17,000 nt of DNA from JAWLDB01 sp041686915 (lineage in GTDB: Bacteria > Bacillota > UBA994 > UBA5500), in the NCBI GenBank assembly GCA_041686915.1, contig JAWLDB010000039.1, positions 1 through 17,000 on the forward strand, written 5' to 3'. Within the stretch, counting starts at the first letter, position 1. Every line of letters starts with the position of its first letter. Shown here piece by piece: positions 6,293 to 12,618 of the stretch. A program made the translations under genes and the position numbers. The notes under the pieces are model-generated. The model was given only the letters and a program-made list of their open reading frames with translations. It did no database searches and was not told where the DNA came from.

Positions 6293-8056
6293 CTAATGCT
6301 TAATCGTCCTGGGATACTTGCCTCTTGCGTGATAATGAGTATGCAACAGGTGGTGAGCTGTCTCGCCACCAATTTCGCCAAGGAATGTGTCATAAAGCTC
6401 CTCGACAGCCGTATTCTCATGTGACTTGCGCACAGGTAGATCCACATCCGCCTGGTAAACACCCTTCATGCGCTGTTCACGCAGCTCAGTGAAGTTACTG
6501 ACATCGGCAGGTCTCGGCTGTCCACCACCGCTGATACAGCCGCCCGGACATGCCATCACCTCAATGAAATGGTAATCAGCCTTTCCGGCTTTGATTGCTT
6601 CCAGTAGAATGCGTGCGTTGCTTAGACTATGGGCTACAGCCACCTTCAAGGTGATCCCAGTGCCTGGGAGCTCAACACTCGCTTCCTTGATCCCCTTAAG
6701 GCCACGAACTTCCGTCAAATCAAGCTTAGGCAACGTTTGTTTGCTCACCCATTCATAGGCGGTGCGCAGCGCAGCTTCCATTACACCTCCGGATGCACCG
6801 AATATGACAGCTGCACCTGTAGAAAGCCCTAAGGGTGCGTCGAACTGTTCCTCAGGCATGCGGTTAAGGTCAATACCCGCCTGTTTGAACATGCGAGCAA
6901 GCTCACGGGTTGTCAACACGAAGTCTACGTCCGGATGGCCGGCTGCTGTTTCGAGTTCAGGCCTCTGGGCCTCAAACTTCTTGGCAGTGCAAGGCATCAC
7001 TGACACTACCACCATGTTTTCCGGGCTGACACCAATCTTCTCAGCATAGTAGCTCTTGGCTATGGCCCCAAACATCTGTTGAGGCGACTTGCAGCTTGAC
7101 AAGTGCCCGAGCAGTTCAGGATAAAAATGCTCAATGTATTTGATCCACCCTGGCGAACATGATGTGATCATTGGCAAAGTGCCACCATTGTTCAGACGAC
7201 CAACCAACTCGTTCGCTTCCTCCCAAATGGTTAGATCTGCGGCAAAGTCAGTATCAAATATGCCGTCAAAACCAAGGCGCCTGAGCCCTGCAACCATCTG
7301 GCCGGTCATGACTGTACCAGGGGCTTGGCCGAATTCTTCACCCACGGCCACCCGGACAGCGGGCGCGGTTTGCACGATGACATGTTTTTCGGGGTTAGCC
7401 AAGGCAGCAAAGACTACGTCGGTATTATCAACCTCCGTTAGTGCTCCCGTCGGGCAAACCATGACGCACTGCCCACAGAGCACACAGGCTACGTTGTCGA
7501 GCGGATTGTTCGCCTCTGGAGCTACGATGGTGCCAAACCCACGGTCCATCACACCGAGGACACCCACGCCTTGGATCTGCTGACATGCGCTCACGCAACG
7601 GCGACAGAGGATACACTTGTTCGGGTCACGCACGATGGAAGGAGTACTCTGATCAAGAGGCAGGTTGCTCATTTCTCCAGGGAAGCGCACTTGGCGAATA
7701 CCAAGGGTCTCAGCCAGAGACTGCAGCTCGCAATCTCCATTGCGGGTGCAGGTCAGACAATCTTTAGGATGGTTTGACAGGAGCAGCTCTACATTTGTCC
7801 TGCGTGCATTGCGTGCGGCCGGGGAGTTAGTCGAAACCTCCATCCCGTCCGTCGCCTGGAGTACGCAGGACGCTTGAACGCCCCTCATGCCCTTGACTTC
7901 GACGACACACACGCGACAAGCACCTGGTTCGTTCAGGCCTTGCAGGTAGCAAAGGGTAGGGATATGGATGCCAGCTTGCTTGGCGGCAGTCAATACGGTA
8001 GTGCCCTTTGGGACTGAAATCTGCTGCCCGTCTATGGTCAATGTGATCATTTGCAT
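6293..8056 (-). CDS. hndD: [FeFe] hydrogenase catalytic subunit, set A (HndD type)
   Basis: This is the H-cluster catalytic subunit of the HndABCD-type hydrogenase, 587 residues and cytoplasmic. Domains in order: [2Fe-2S] (Cys36, 47, 50, 64), His/Cys [4Fe-4S] (His96, Cys100, 103, 109), ferredoxin domain (Cys148/151/154/158 and 191/194/197/201), H-cluster domain with L1 TSCSPGW (298-304), L2 MPCTAKKFE (Cys356), L3 EVMACPGGCISGGGQP (Cys503, Cys507), then the KSHENTAVEELYDTFL...LLHTHY small-subunit tail. As in its set B paralogue, the second L1 Cys is Ser301 and a Cys occupies position 322. ATG 8056 is chosen because AGGAG lies 10 bases upstream and the paralogue starts at the same point. The frame extends upstream to 8131, but that extension overlaps the end of hndC and has no ribosome binding site. 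It lies 25 bases after hndC. Confidence 0.96.
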   Translation of the reverse strand: MQMITLTIDGQQISVPKGTTVLTAAKQAGIHIPTLCYLQGLNEPGACRVCVVEVKGMRGVQASCVLQATDGMEVSTNSPAARNARRTNVELLLSNHPKDCLTCTRNGDCELQSLAETLGIRQVRFPGEMSNLPLDQSTPSIVRDPNKCILCRRCVSACQQIQGVGVLGVMDRGFGTIVAPEANNPLDNVACVLCGQCVMVCPTGALTEVDNTDVVFAALANPEKHVIVQTAPAVRVAVGEEFGQAPGTVMTGQMVAGLRRLGFDGIFDTDFAADLTIWEEANELVGRLNNGGTLPMITSCSPGWIKYIEHFYPELLGHLSSCKSPQQMFGAIAKSYYAEKIGVSPENMVVVSVMPCTAKKFEAQRPELETAAGHPDVDFVLTTRELARMFKQAGIDLNRMPEEQFDAPLGLSTGAAVIFGASGGVMEAALRTAYEWVSKQTLPKLDLTEVRGLKGIKEASVELPGTGITLKVAVAHSLSNARILLEAIKAGKADYHFIEVMACPGGCISGGGQPRPADVSNFTELREQRMKGVYQADVDLPVRKSHENTAVEELYDTFLGEIGGETAHHLLHTHYHARGKYPRTIKH

Positions 8057-8081
8057 TTGCTTTTCACTCCTCACTGGCCCA

Positions 8082-9875
8082 CTAGCGCTTGACGATTGCA
8101 TCGAAGGGGCACTTCTCAAAGCATGCTCCACATTTGCTGCAAAGCTCTGTGTCTATTTGGTAGGCAGTTTTGAGCTTGCCGGTGACTGCCTGAACGGGAC
8201 AAATCCTGGCGCAAATACCGCAGCCGCGACACTTATCAGCGTCAACGGAGAAGGCTAATAAGGCCTGACATGTGCCTGAAGGGCAACGTTTCTCATTAAT
8301 ATGGGCCTCATACTCGTCCCGGAAGGAACGGAGCGTGCTGAGCACCGGGTTGGGAGCGGACTGCCCCAGTCCACAAAGAGACGAAGTTCTGATGGTAGTA
8401 GCCAAGGATTCCAAGGCGGCGATGTCACCGGGTCTGCCTTCACCCTTTGTCATGCGCTCAAGTATCTCCAGCATGCGTTTGGTGCCAACCCGGCAAGGGG
8501 TGCACTGACCACAGGACTCGTCCTGTGTAAAGTCCAGGAAGTAGCGGGCAATATCGACCATGCAAGAATCTTCGTCCATGATTATCAACCCACCGGACCC
8601 CATCATGCAGCCGTACTTAACCAAGGACTCATAGTCCATGGAGACGTCTAAATGCTCTGCGGTCAGACAACCACCGGAAGGGCCGCCAACTTGCGCTGCC
8701 TTGAACTGTTTACCACCCGGGATGCCACCGCAAATATCAAAGACCAACTGCCTGAGAGTAGTGCCCATCGGAACCTCTACCAACCCCGTATTGTTGATGT
8801 TACCTGCGACAGCGAACACCTTTGTACCTTTGCTTCTGCCTACTCCAATGCTGGAAAACCACTCGGCACCCTTCAAGATGATTGGGCAGATGTTAGCGTA
8901 GGTCTCTACATTGTTGATCAAGGTAGGCTTACCCCACAGCCCCGCGTCACTTGGATAAGGTGGCTTTGGACGAGGCTCACCCCTCTTGCCTTCAATGGAA
9001 GCCAGTAAAGCAGTCTCCTCACCACATACAAACGCACCAGCTCCAACGCGGATGTCCAGATTAAATGAGAATTCGGTGCCTAGAATACTCTCCCCGAGCA
9101 GACCGAACTCTCTTGCCTGATGGATGGCCAACTGCAGATGCTGTACAGCCAATGGGTACTCCGCACGGACATAAACATAGCCCTGCGCTGCGCCGACAGC
9201 GTAGCCTGCTATGGCCATGGACTCGATTACCGAGTGGGGATCACCTTCCAACACACTGCGGTCCATAAAAGCGCCCGGGTCTCCTTCGTCAGCGTTACAA
9301 ACGACATACTTTTCATCGCCGGGTGCATCGTGGGTAAGCTTCCACTTAAGGCCCGTAGGAAAGCCGGCGCCACCCCTGCCGCGCAAACCCGACCTCATGA
9401 CCTCTTCGACTACCTGTTCGGGGGTCATTTCTGTGAGCACTTTGCCCAAAGCCTGATAGCCATCTCTAGCGATGTACTCTTCGATAATCTCTGGGTTGAT
9501 AACGCCAGTATTGCGCAGAACGATACGTGTTTGCCCAGAGAAGAAACTAATATTGTCGTATTCGGGAACCTGCACGGCCGTCAGTGGGTCTTTATAGAGC
9601 AGCCTGTCAACTGTTCTGCCCTTCAGCAGGTGCTCGCGGACAATGTCTCTAGCATCCTCCGGTTGTACCTTGCGATAGAAGGTGCCCTCTGGGTACACGA
9701 CCAACACAGGTCCTAGGTCACACGTCCCAATACATCCTGTTTCTACAATCTTAATCTCGTCGCTAATACCAGCCTGCTGCAGTTCATCCACCAATGCGTG
9801 CTGCACAGCCTTGCACCCTGAGGAAACACAGCCTGCGCCACCGCATACCAGGACGTGAGCTCGATAGAACCCCAT
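8082..9875 (-). CDS. hndC: NuoF-like NADH-binding hydrogenase subunit with C-terminal ferredoxin domain, set A
   Basis: This is the diaphorase subunit of the Hnd/HydABC hydrogenase, exchanging electrons with NAD(H) at FMN. It is 597 residues, the normal length for a HydB/HndC with all domains. Order of parts: N-terminal [2Fe-2S] thioredoxin-like domain (Cys11, 16, 48, 52; extra Cys21), GLRGRGGAGFPTGLKW, CNADEGDPGAFMDR, the NuoF cluster motif SCGQCTPCRVGT with SSLCGLGQ, then a two-[4Fe-4S] ferredoxin domain (about Cys549/552/555/559 and 579/582/585/589). In characterised bifurcating enzymes this last domain takes part in moving electrons to or from ferredoxin, so set A is the better candidate for electron bifurcation. 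ATG 9875 is preceded by AGGAGG at about 9 bases. It lies 84 bases after hndB, and the gap holds a hairpin. Confidence 0.96.
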   Translation of the reverse strand: MGFYRAHVLVCGGAGCVSSGCKAVQHALVDELQQAGISDEIKIVETGCIGTCDLGPVLVVYPEGTFYRKVQPEDARDIVREHLLKGRTVDRLLYKDPLTAVQVPEYDNISFFSGQTRIVLRNTGVINPEIIEEYIARDGYQALGKVLTEMTPEQVVEEVMRSGLRGRGGAGFPTGLKWKLTHDAPGDEKYVVCNADEGDPGAFMDRSVLEGDPHSVIESMAIAGYAVGAAQGYVYVRAEYPLAVQHLQLAIHQAREFGLLGESILGTEFSFNLDIRVGAGAFVCGEETALLASIEGKRGEPRPKPPYPSDAGLWGKPTLINNVETYANICPIILKGAEWFSSIGVGRSKGTKVFAVAGNINNTGLVEVPMGTTLRQLVFDICGGIPGGKQFKAAQVGGPSGGCLTAEHLDVSMDYESLVKYGCMMGSGGLIIMDEDSCMVDIARYFLDFTQDESCGQCTPCRVGTKRMLEILERMTKGEGRPGDIAALESLATTIRTSSLCGLGQSAPNPVLSTLRSFRDEYEAHINEKRCPSGTCQALLAFSVDADKCRGCGICARICPVQAVTGKLKTAYQIDTELCSKCGACFEKCPFDAIVKR

Positions 9876-9902
9876 ATGTCTTTCCCTCCTTGCTTTTGCG
9901 CC

Positions 9903-9946
9903 GTCAGCTCGTTGCCGGGATATTGCCCCCGCTCTATCTAGCTGAC
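9903..9946 (-). other. Inverted repeat between hndB and hndC
   Basis: GTCAGCT (9903-9909) and AGCTGAC (9940-9946) are perfect 7-bp arms, with a further CCGGG/CCCCCG pairing possible inside. It lies in the only sizeable gap within set A, upstream of the hndC ribosome binding site. There is no U-tract. It could mark an mRNA processing point between the small regulatory/ferredoxin genes and the large subunits. Confidence 0.4.
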
Positions 9947-9959
9947 TGTTTATGGTCGG

Positions 9960-10319
9960 TTAACGCTGCACGACCCACTCGCCAATGACCTGATTGTTAA
10001 CTACATGATTGGCGATAATCTTGCGAGCCTTCTCAGCGTCGACGTAGCCATAGGTGACTCGTGGTTGTCCCGGACGAATCACATCGACCAATGGCTCCTT
10101 CTCACACATGCCAACACAACCTGTTTGAGTTACTACCACGGTCTCCAGGCTGCGCTTCTGCAGCTCATCCATGATGGCAGTCAGGGTCTCACGTGCTCCA
10201 GCAGCAATGCCACAAGTACCCATGCCAACAACCAGACGGGTGACGTCGCCACCTTCACGCAAACGCATCATCTGTTGGGCAGATTCTCTGATCTTTTTCA
10301 GCTCTTCCAATGACTTCAC
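9960..10319 (-). CDS. hndB: Thioredoxin-like [2Fe-2S] ferredoxin subunit (HndB type), set A
   Basis: This is a small soluble iron-sulfur protein of the HndB family, a subunit of the tetrameric NAD(P)-linked [FeFe] hydrogenase. It is 119 residues. The motifs VGMGTCGIAAGAR (first Cys) and TQTGCVGMCEKEPLVDV (two Cys) are characteristic. Only three cysteines are present in the whole protein, so the cluster may need a non-Cys or partner-supplied ligand. The N-terminal ~20 residues are charged and probably helical. The start is GTG 10319, with GGAGG 8 bases upstream, 3 bases after the stop of the preceding ATPase gene. Set B has no counterpart. Confidence 0.9.
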   Translation of the reverse strand: MKSLEELKKIRESAQQMMRLREGGDVTRLVVGMGTCGIAAGARETLTAIMDELQKRSLETVVVTQTGCVGMCEKEPLVDVIRPGQPRVTYGYVDAEKARKIIANHVVNNQVIGEWVVQR

Positions 10320-10322
10320 GGT

Positions 10323-10865
10323 TTACACCTCCAGAGATTTTTCGTTTTCCCTGATATAATCACCAAGCCAGGCCACCACCTGTGGGTGACCTAGCGGTAC
10401 GTCCCCTAGCAAGTCTATAATCTGTTCACTGTCCATCCGAAACACTCTTTGACAAACGAAGTGGGCGTACCGAAAGCGGCACTCAGGATTAAGGGCAATC
10501 ATACTGACTAGCGTAGATGCCATGTCGCCGAGTGGGGCACGGTCGATGTGGTCATGCTGAAACACTGTCTCGACGGTGGTTCCTTTACCTTCGATTGACC
10601 GTAATTGTAGCCACCCTCCTGCTTGTTCTGCAGCGAATTTGAGTAACGGCAGCCCCATCCCCACCTTGCGAGTGGTCCGGGAGGTCACAAAGGGATCAAG
10701 CACCTTTTCACTCAGCTCTCTGGACATACCCCTTCCATTGTCCTGCACAAGTAGACGCAGTACGTTCTTCTCAAGGTCCTCTTCGATGATGACGCTGATT
10801 TCCGTTGCCTCGGCAGTTAGCGAGTTTTGCACCAGATCCAATACGTGGAGCGCTAATTCCTTCAT
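10323..10865 (-). CDS. GHKL-type ATP-binding protein embedded in the hydrogenase operon
   Basis: This is a 180-residue soluble protein with a histidine-kinase-like ATPase fold and no sensor, membrane or phospho-acceptor (DHp) domain. The N box HVLDLVQNSLTAEAT (Asn14), the G1 box DNGRGM (42-47) and the G2 box VGMGLPLL (68-75) are all intact, so ATP binding is likely. After about residue 110 there is a C-terminal segment (RAPLGDMASTLVSM ... RYAHFVCQRVFRMD) that I do not recognise. It has no His in a kinase-type H box. It sits between hndA (5 bases) and hndB (3 bases), so it is produced with the hydrogenase. It may phosphorylate or sense something linked to the enzyme, perhaps as part of the same signalling system as the upstream RsbW-like protein. 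The function is not known to me. Confidence 0.88.
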   Translation of the reverse strand: MKELALHVLDLVQNSLTAEATEISVIIEEDLEKNVLRLLVQDNGRGMSRELSEKVLDPFVTSRTTRKVGMGLPLLKFAAEQAGGWLQLRSIEGKGTTVETVFQHDHIDRAPLGDMASTLVSMIALNPECRFRYAHFVCQRVFRMDSEQIIDLLGDVPLGHPQVVAWLGDYIRENEKSLEV

Positions 10866-10870
10866 GGCGC

Positions 10871-11365
10871 CTAGTATTTGTTGACAATTTCCTTGATCCG
10901 GTCGGGTGTCAGCCTGCCATATACGTCTTCGTCGATGGTAATTACCGGCGCTAAACCGCAGGCCCCGATACAGCGGGTGACCTCCAAAGTGAAGCGGCCG
11001 TCGTCAGTGGTGTCATTCACCTTGATGCCAAGTTCCTTTTCCAGTTCCGCCAGTACCAAAGCTGCTCCGCGGACATAGCACGCTGTACCCAGGCATACAC
11101 CAATCTTGTGCTTTCCCCTGGGCTTTAGCGAGAATAAGGAGTAAAATGTGGCGACTCCATAGACCTCACTCAACGGGACACCCAACCCATCAGCGACCTG
11201 GCGCTGCACTTCTTCCGACAAATACCCAAATAGCTCCTGTGCCTCATGCAGAACAGGTATAAGCGACCCTCTTTGCCCCTTATGTTTGTCGATGATCTCG
11301 TTTAGCTCTGCGAAACGGGGGTCAGCCTGAGTGGAGCACCCGCACGCGCAGACTCTTTCCTCCAT
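10871..11365 (-). CDS. hndA: NuoE-like [2Fe-2S] hydrogenase subunit (HndA type), set A
   Basis: This is the thioredoxin-fold [2Fe-2S] subunit that accompanies HndC in the diaphorase half of the hydrogenase. It is 164 residues. Cluster ligands are Cys91 and Cys96 (CLGTAC) and Cys132 and Cys136 (CIGAC), after the family motif VYGVATFYSLFS. The N-terminus carries three closely spaced cysteines (Cys6, 8, 10) whose role is unclear; the set B paralogue has two at a similar place. ATG 11365 has AGGAGG about 8 bases upstream. It is the first gene of set A and lies behind a 145-base gap with promoter-like and operator-like elements, so the structural genes can probably be transcribed independently of the upstream sensor block. 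Confidence 0.95.
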   Translation of the reverse strand: MEERVCACGCSTQADPRFAELNEIIDKHKGQRGSLIPVLHEAQELFGYLSEEVQRQVADGLGVPLSEVYGVATFYSLFSLKPRGKHKIGVCLGTACYVRGAALVLAELEKELGIKVNDTTDDGRFTLEVTRCIGACGLAPVITIDEDVYGRLTPDRIKEIVNKY

Positions 11366-11405
11366 TGATCTCGCCTCCTAGAAGAATTGATGCTATCTGT
11401 CGAAA

Positions 11406-11423
11406 CGAGGGTATTATACCTCG
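11406..11423 (-). promoter_or_regulatory. Perfect TATAAT inside a short dyad, hndA leader
   Basis: On the minus strand TATAAT (11413-11418) is a perfect SigA -10, but no acceptable -35 is found 16-18 bases upstream, so it would need an activator or be inactive. It lies within an imperfect dyad, CGAGGGTATTATACCTCG, that would form a small hairpin if transcribed from further upstream. Confidence 0.4.
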
Positions 11424-11435
11424 TAGCAACCAATC

Positions 11436-11500
11436 GTTATATTCATACATTGTGAAAGTGAAAACTTTCACATCACAGAAGAAATAAAAGGTCAAGTCAA
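11436..11500 (-). promoter_or_regulatory. Promoter region of hydrogenase set A
   Basis: Two SigA-like promoters can be read on the minus strand. One is TTTTCA (11459-11464), 17 bases, TATAAC (11436-11441). The other is TTGACT (11495-11500), 17 bases, TGTGAT (11472-11477). Both are touched by the Rex/CRP-like palindrome at 11456-11473. The region lies between the stop of the PHP gene and hndA. I cannot say which promoter is used. Confidence 0.45.
11451..11473. promoter_or_regulatory. Candidate redox operator (Rex- or CRP/FNR-like palindrome) upstream of hndA
   Basis: TGTGAAAG (11451-11458) and CTTTCACA (11465-11472) are perfect 8-bp inverted arms. Read as Rex, AAGTGAAAACTTTCACAT (11456-11473) matches 11 of 14 positions of the Bacillus-type consensus TTGTGAA-N4-TTCACAA. 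Read as CRP/FNR-type, AGTGA-N6-TCACA (11457-11472) matches 9 of 10. The regulator is therefore uncertain, but the position across the predicted promoters supports an operator. Confidence 0.5.
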
Positions 11501-11510
11501 CGAAAAACGC

Positions 11511-12272
11511 CTAGGCATCCATCACAAAGGTGCGCAAAAGCCTAGGCTGAGCGGTTCTTAACGCCGACAATATGTGTGTTACACTCAAAGCGTCTGGCGA
11601 AACCCGGGTACGACCTACTGTCACCATCTGCTCCAGACAATGTGCGTCGGAACTGGTGATGACCTTGTACTCACCAGCTTGCAGGCGAGCCAGGTGCCAG
11701 TTGTTCAGAATGCCGTGCATAGACACTTCCAATGTAGAAATGCCAAGCTCGGGAGGCACAAAACCCAGTTGTCCCAGCAAACTGTATGTCTGCCGGTCTA
11801 CGTGAGCTGGCACACAACATCCGCCGAGGCGGCGAATCATCTTCCAAATTTGCTCGAGTGTTAATTCAGATGACTGGGAGAGTAATACTCTCTTGCGACT
11901 TAGTATTCTGTCGTTTTCATCCATGACGAGCTGATCGCCGAAGTGAGCGGTTTCTATCTGAAAGCGGTGATCCAAAGATGCTTCTACCGTGCCAGCAAAC
12001 CATTCCAATGCTTCTATATCAGGAAAGTAGCAGAGCAGGTGAATCTCTTCTTTGGACTGCACCTCCATTGCTGGTATGTAGACCAAACCAGCTTGCTCTG
12101 CCAGCTTTTGCACAGACTTTACATTATCTGCTGCCTGGTGATCTGTCACCGCAATAGCCCTAAGCCCGAGTACTTTAGCCATATTGACTATGTTATTGGG
12201 AGTCATCTGATTGTCTGCGCAGGGCGAAAGCGCTGAATGGATGTGCAAGTCTATTGGTAGCCAATCATCCAT
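11511..12272 (-). CDS. PHP-domain metal-dependent phosphoesterase-like protein
   Basis: This is a 253-residue cytoplasmic protein of the PHP (polymerase and histidinol phosphatase) superfamily, whose members hydrolyse phosphate esters at a multi-metal site. Metal-ligand motifs are in order and intact: DLHIHS (His10, His12), TDH (Asp44, His45), Glu70 in AMEVQS, His78, PAHVDRQ (His157) and SSDAH (Asp209, His211). The substrate cannot be deduced; PHP enzymes of this size include nucleoside-phosphate phosphatases and RNA/nucleotide exonucleases. ATG 12272 overlaps the end of the preceding DRTGG-like gene by 8 bases, which implies translational coupling. It closes the five-gene regulatory block. 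Its co-occurrence with two ATPases suggests a phosphatase role in a phospho-signalling or nucleotide-signalling circuit, but this is inference. Confidence 0.88.
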   Translation of the reverse strand: MDDWLPIDLHIHSALSPCADNQMTPNNIVNMAKVLGLRAIAVTDHQAADNVKSVQKLAEQAGLVYIPAMEVQSKEEIHLLCYFPDIEALEWFAGTVEASLDHRFQIETAHFGDQLVMDENDRILSRKRVLLSQSSELTLEQIWKMIRRLGGCCVPAHVDRQTYSLLGQLGFVPPELGISTLEVSMHGILNNWHLARLQAGEYKVITSSDAHCLEQMVTVGRTRVSPDALSVTHILSALRTAQPRLLRTFVMDA

Positions 12273-12618
12273 TCTTGGCAGTGCCCCTGAGCCCCAGGGA
12301 GTAAAGCCTACCTACTGTCTCAAAGGTAGTCATGGTAGTACCGAGCAGCGTTACCCCTGCCTGTCTGGCTTTTTCCAGAGTGACTTCATCGGGTTGTATA
12401 CCACCAATCAGAACTACGGCGGTAAGGCCTAACAAGGAAGCGACTGCGACGACATTAGGATGGCACTGCATGGTCACCCAGACGCAGCCACCAGGGGCAT
12501 TCCCCATTACGTCGCTCAACAGATCAGACGCATAGCCGGTTTCGACTGTAGCCGTCAGGCCTTCCCCGGGCAAGATAACATCCAAAGCCAGTTCTTTAAC
12601 AATTGCTTCAACCTGCAT
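12265..12618 (-). CDS. DRTGG-domain-like protein 2
   Basis: This is a 117-residue protein resembling stand-alone DRTGG-domain proteins, a fold also found next to CBS domains and in the N-terminal part of some phosphotransacetylases, thought to be regulatory or ligand-binding. Shared with the first DRTGG-like protein of the block are ASDLLSDV (Asp32, Ser35 and Asp36 at the same positions), the hydrophobic TAVVLIGG strand and the C-terminal TFETVGRLY. The literal DRTGG pentapeptide is not present. It has two cysteines (CVWVTMQC) not found in the first copy. ATG 12618 is preceded by AGGAGG at 9 bases and overlaps the end of the hydrogenase-like gene by 11 bases. The frame extends upstream to 12714, but that part is a shadow of the hydrogenase-like gene. 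Ligand and partner are unknown. Confidence 0.85.
   Translation of the reverse strand: MQVEAIVKELALDVILPGEGLTATVETGYASDLLSDVMGNAPGGCVWVTMQCHPNVVAVASLLGLTAVVLIGGIQPDEVTLEKARQAGVTLLGTTMTTFETVGRLYSLGLRGTAKNG

Noticed and set aside
8057..8131. Upstream in-frame extension of the set A catalytic subunit
   Set aside because: It overlaps the end of hndC, lacks a ribosome binding site, and the set B paralogue starts exactly at the position chosen.
9120..9716. 198-residue plus-strand open frame opposite hndC
   Set aside because: Antisense to conserved coding sequence with no recognisable domain; a composition effect of the real gene.
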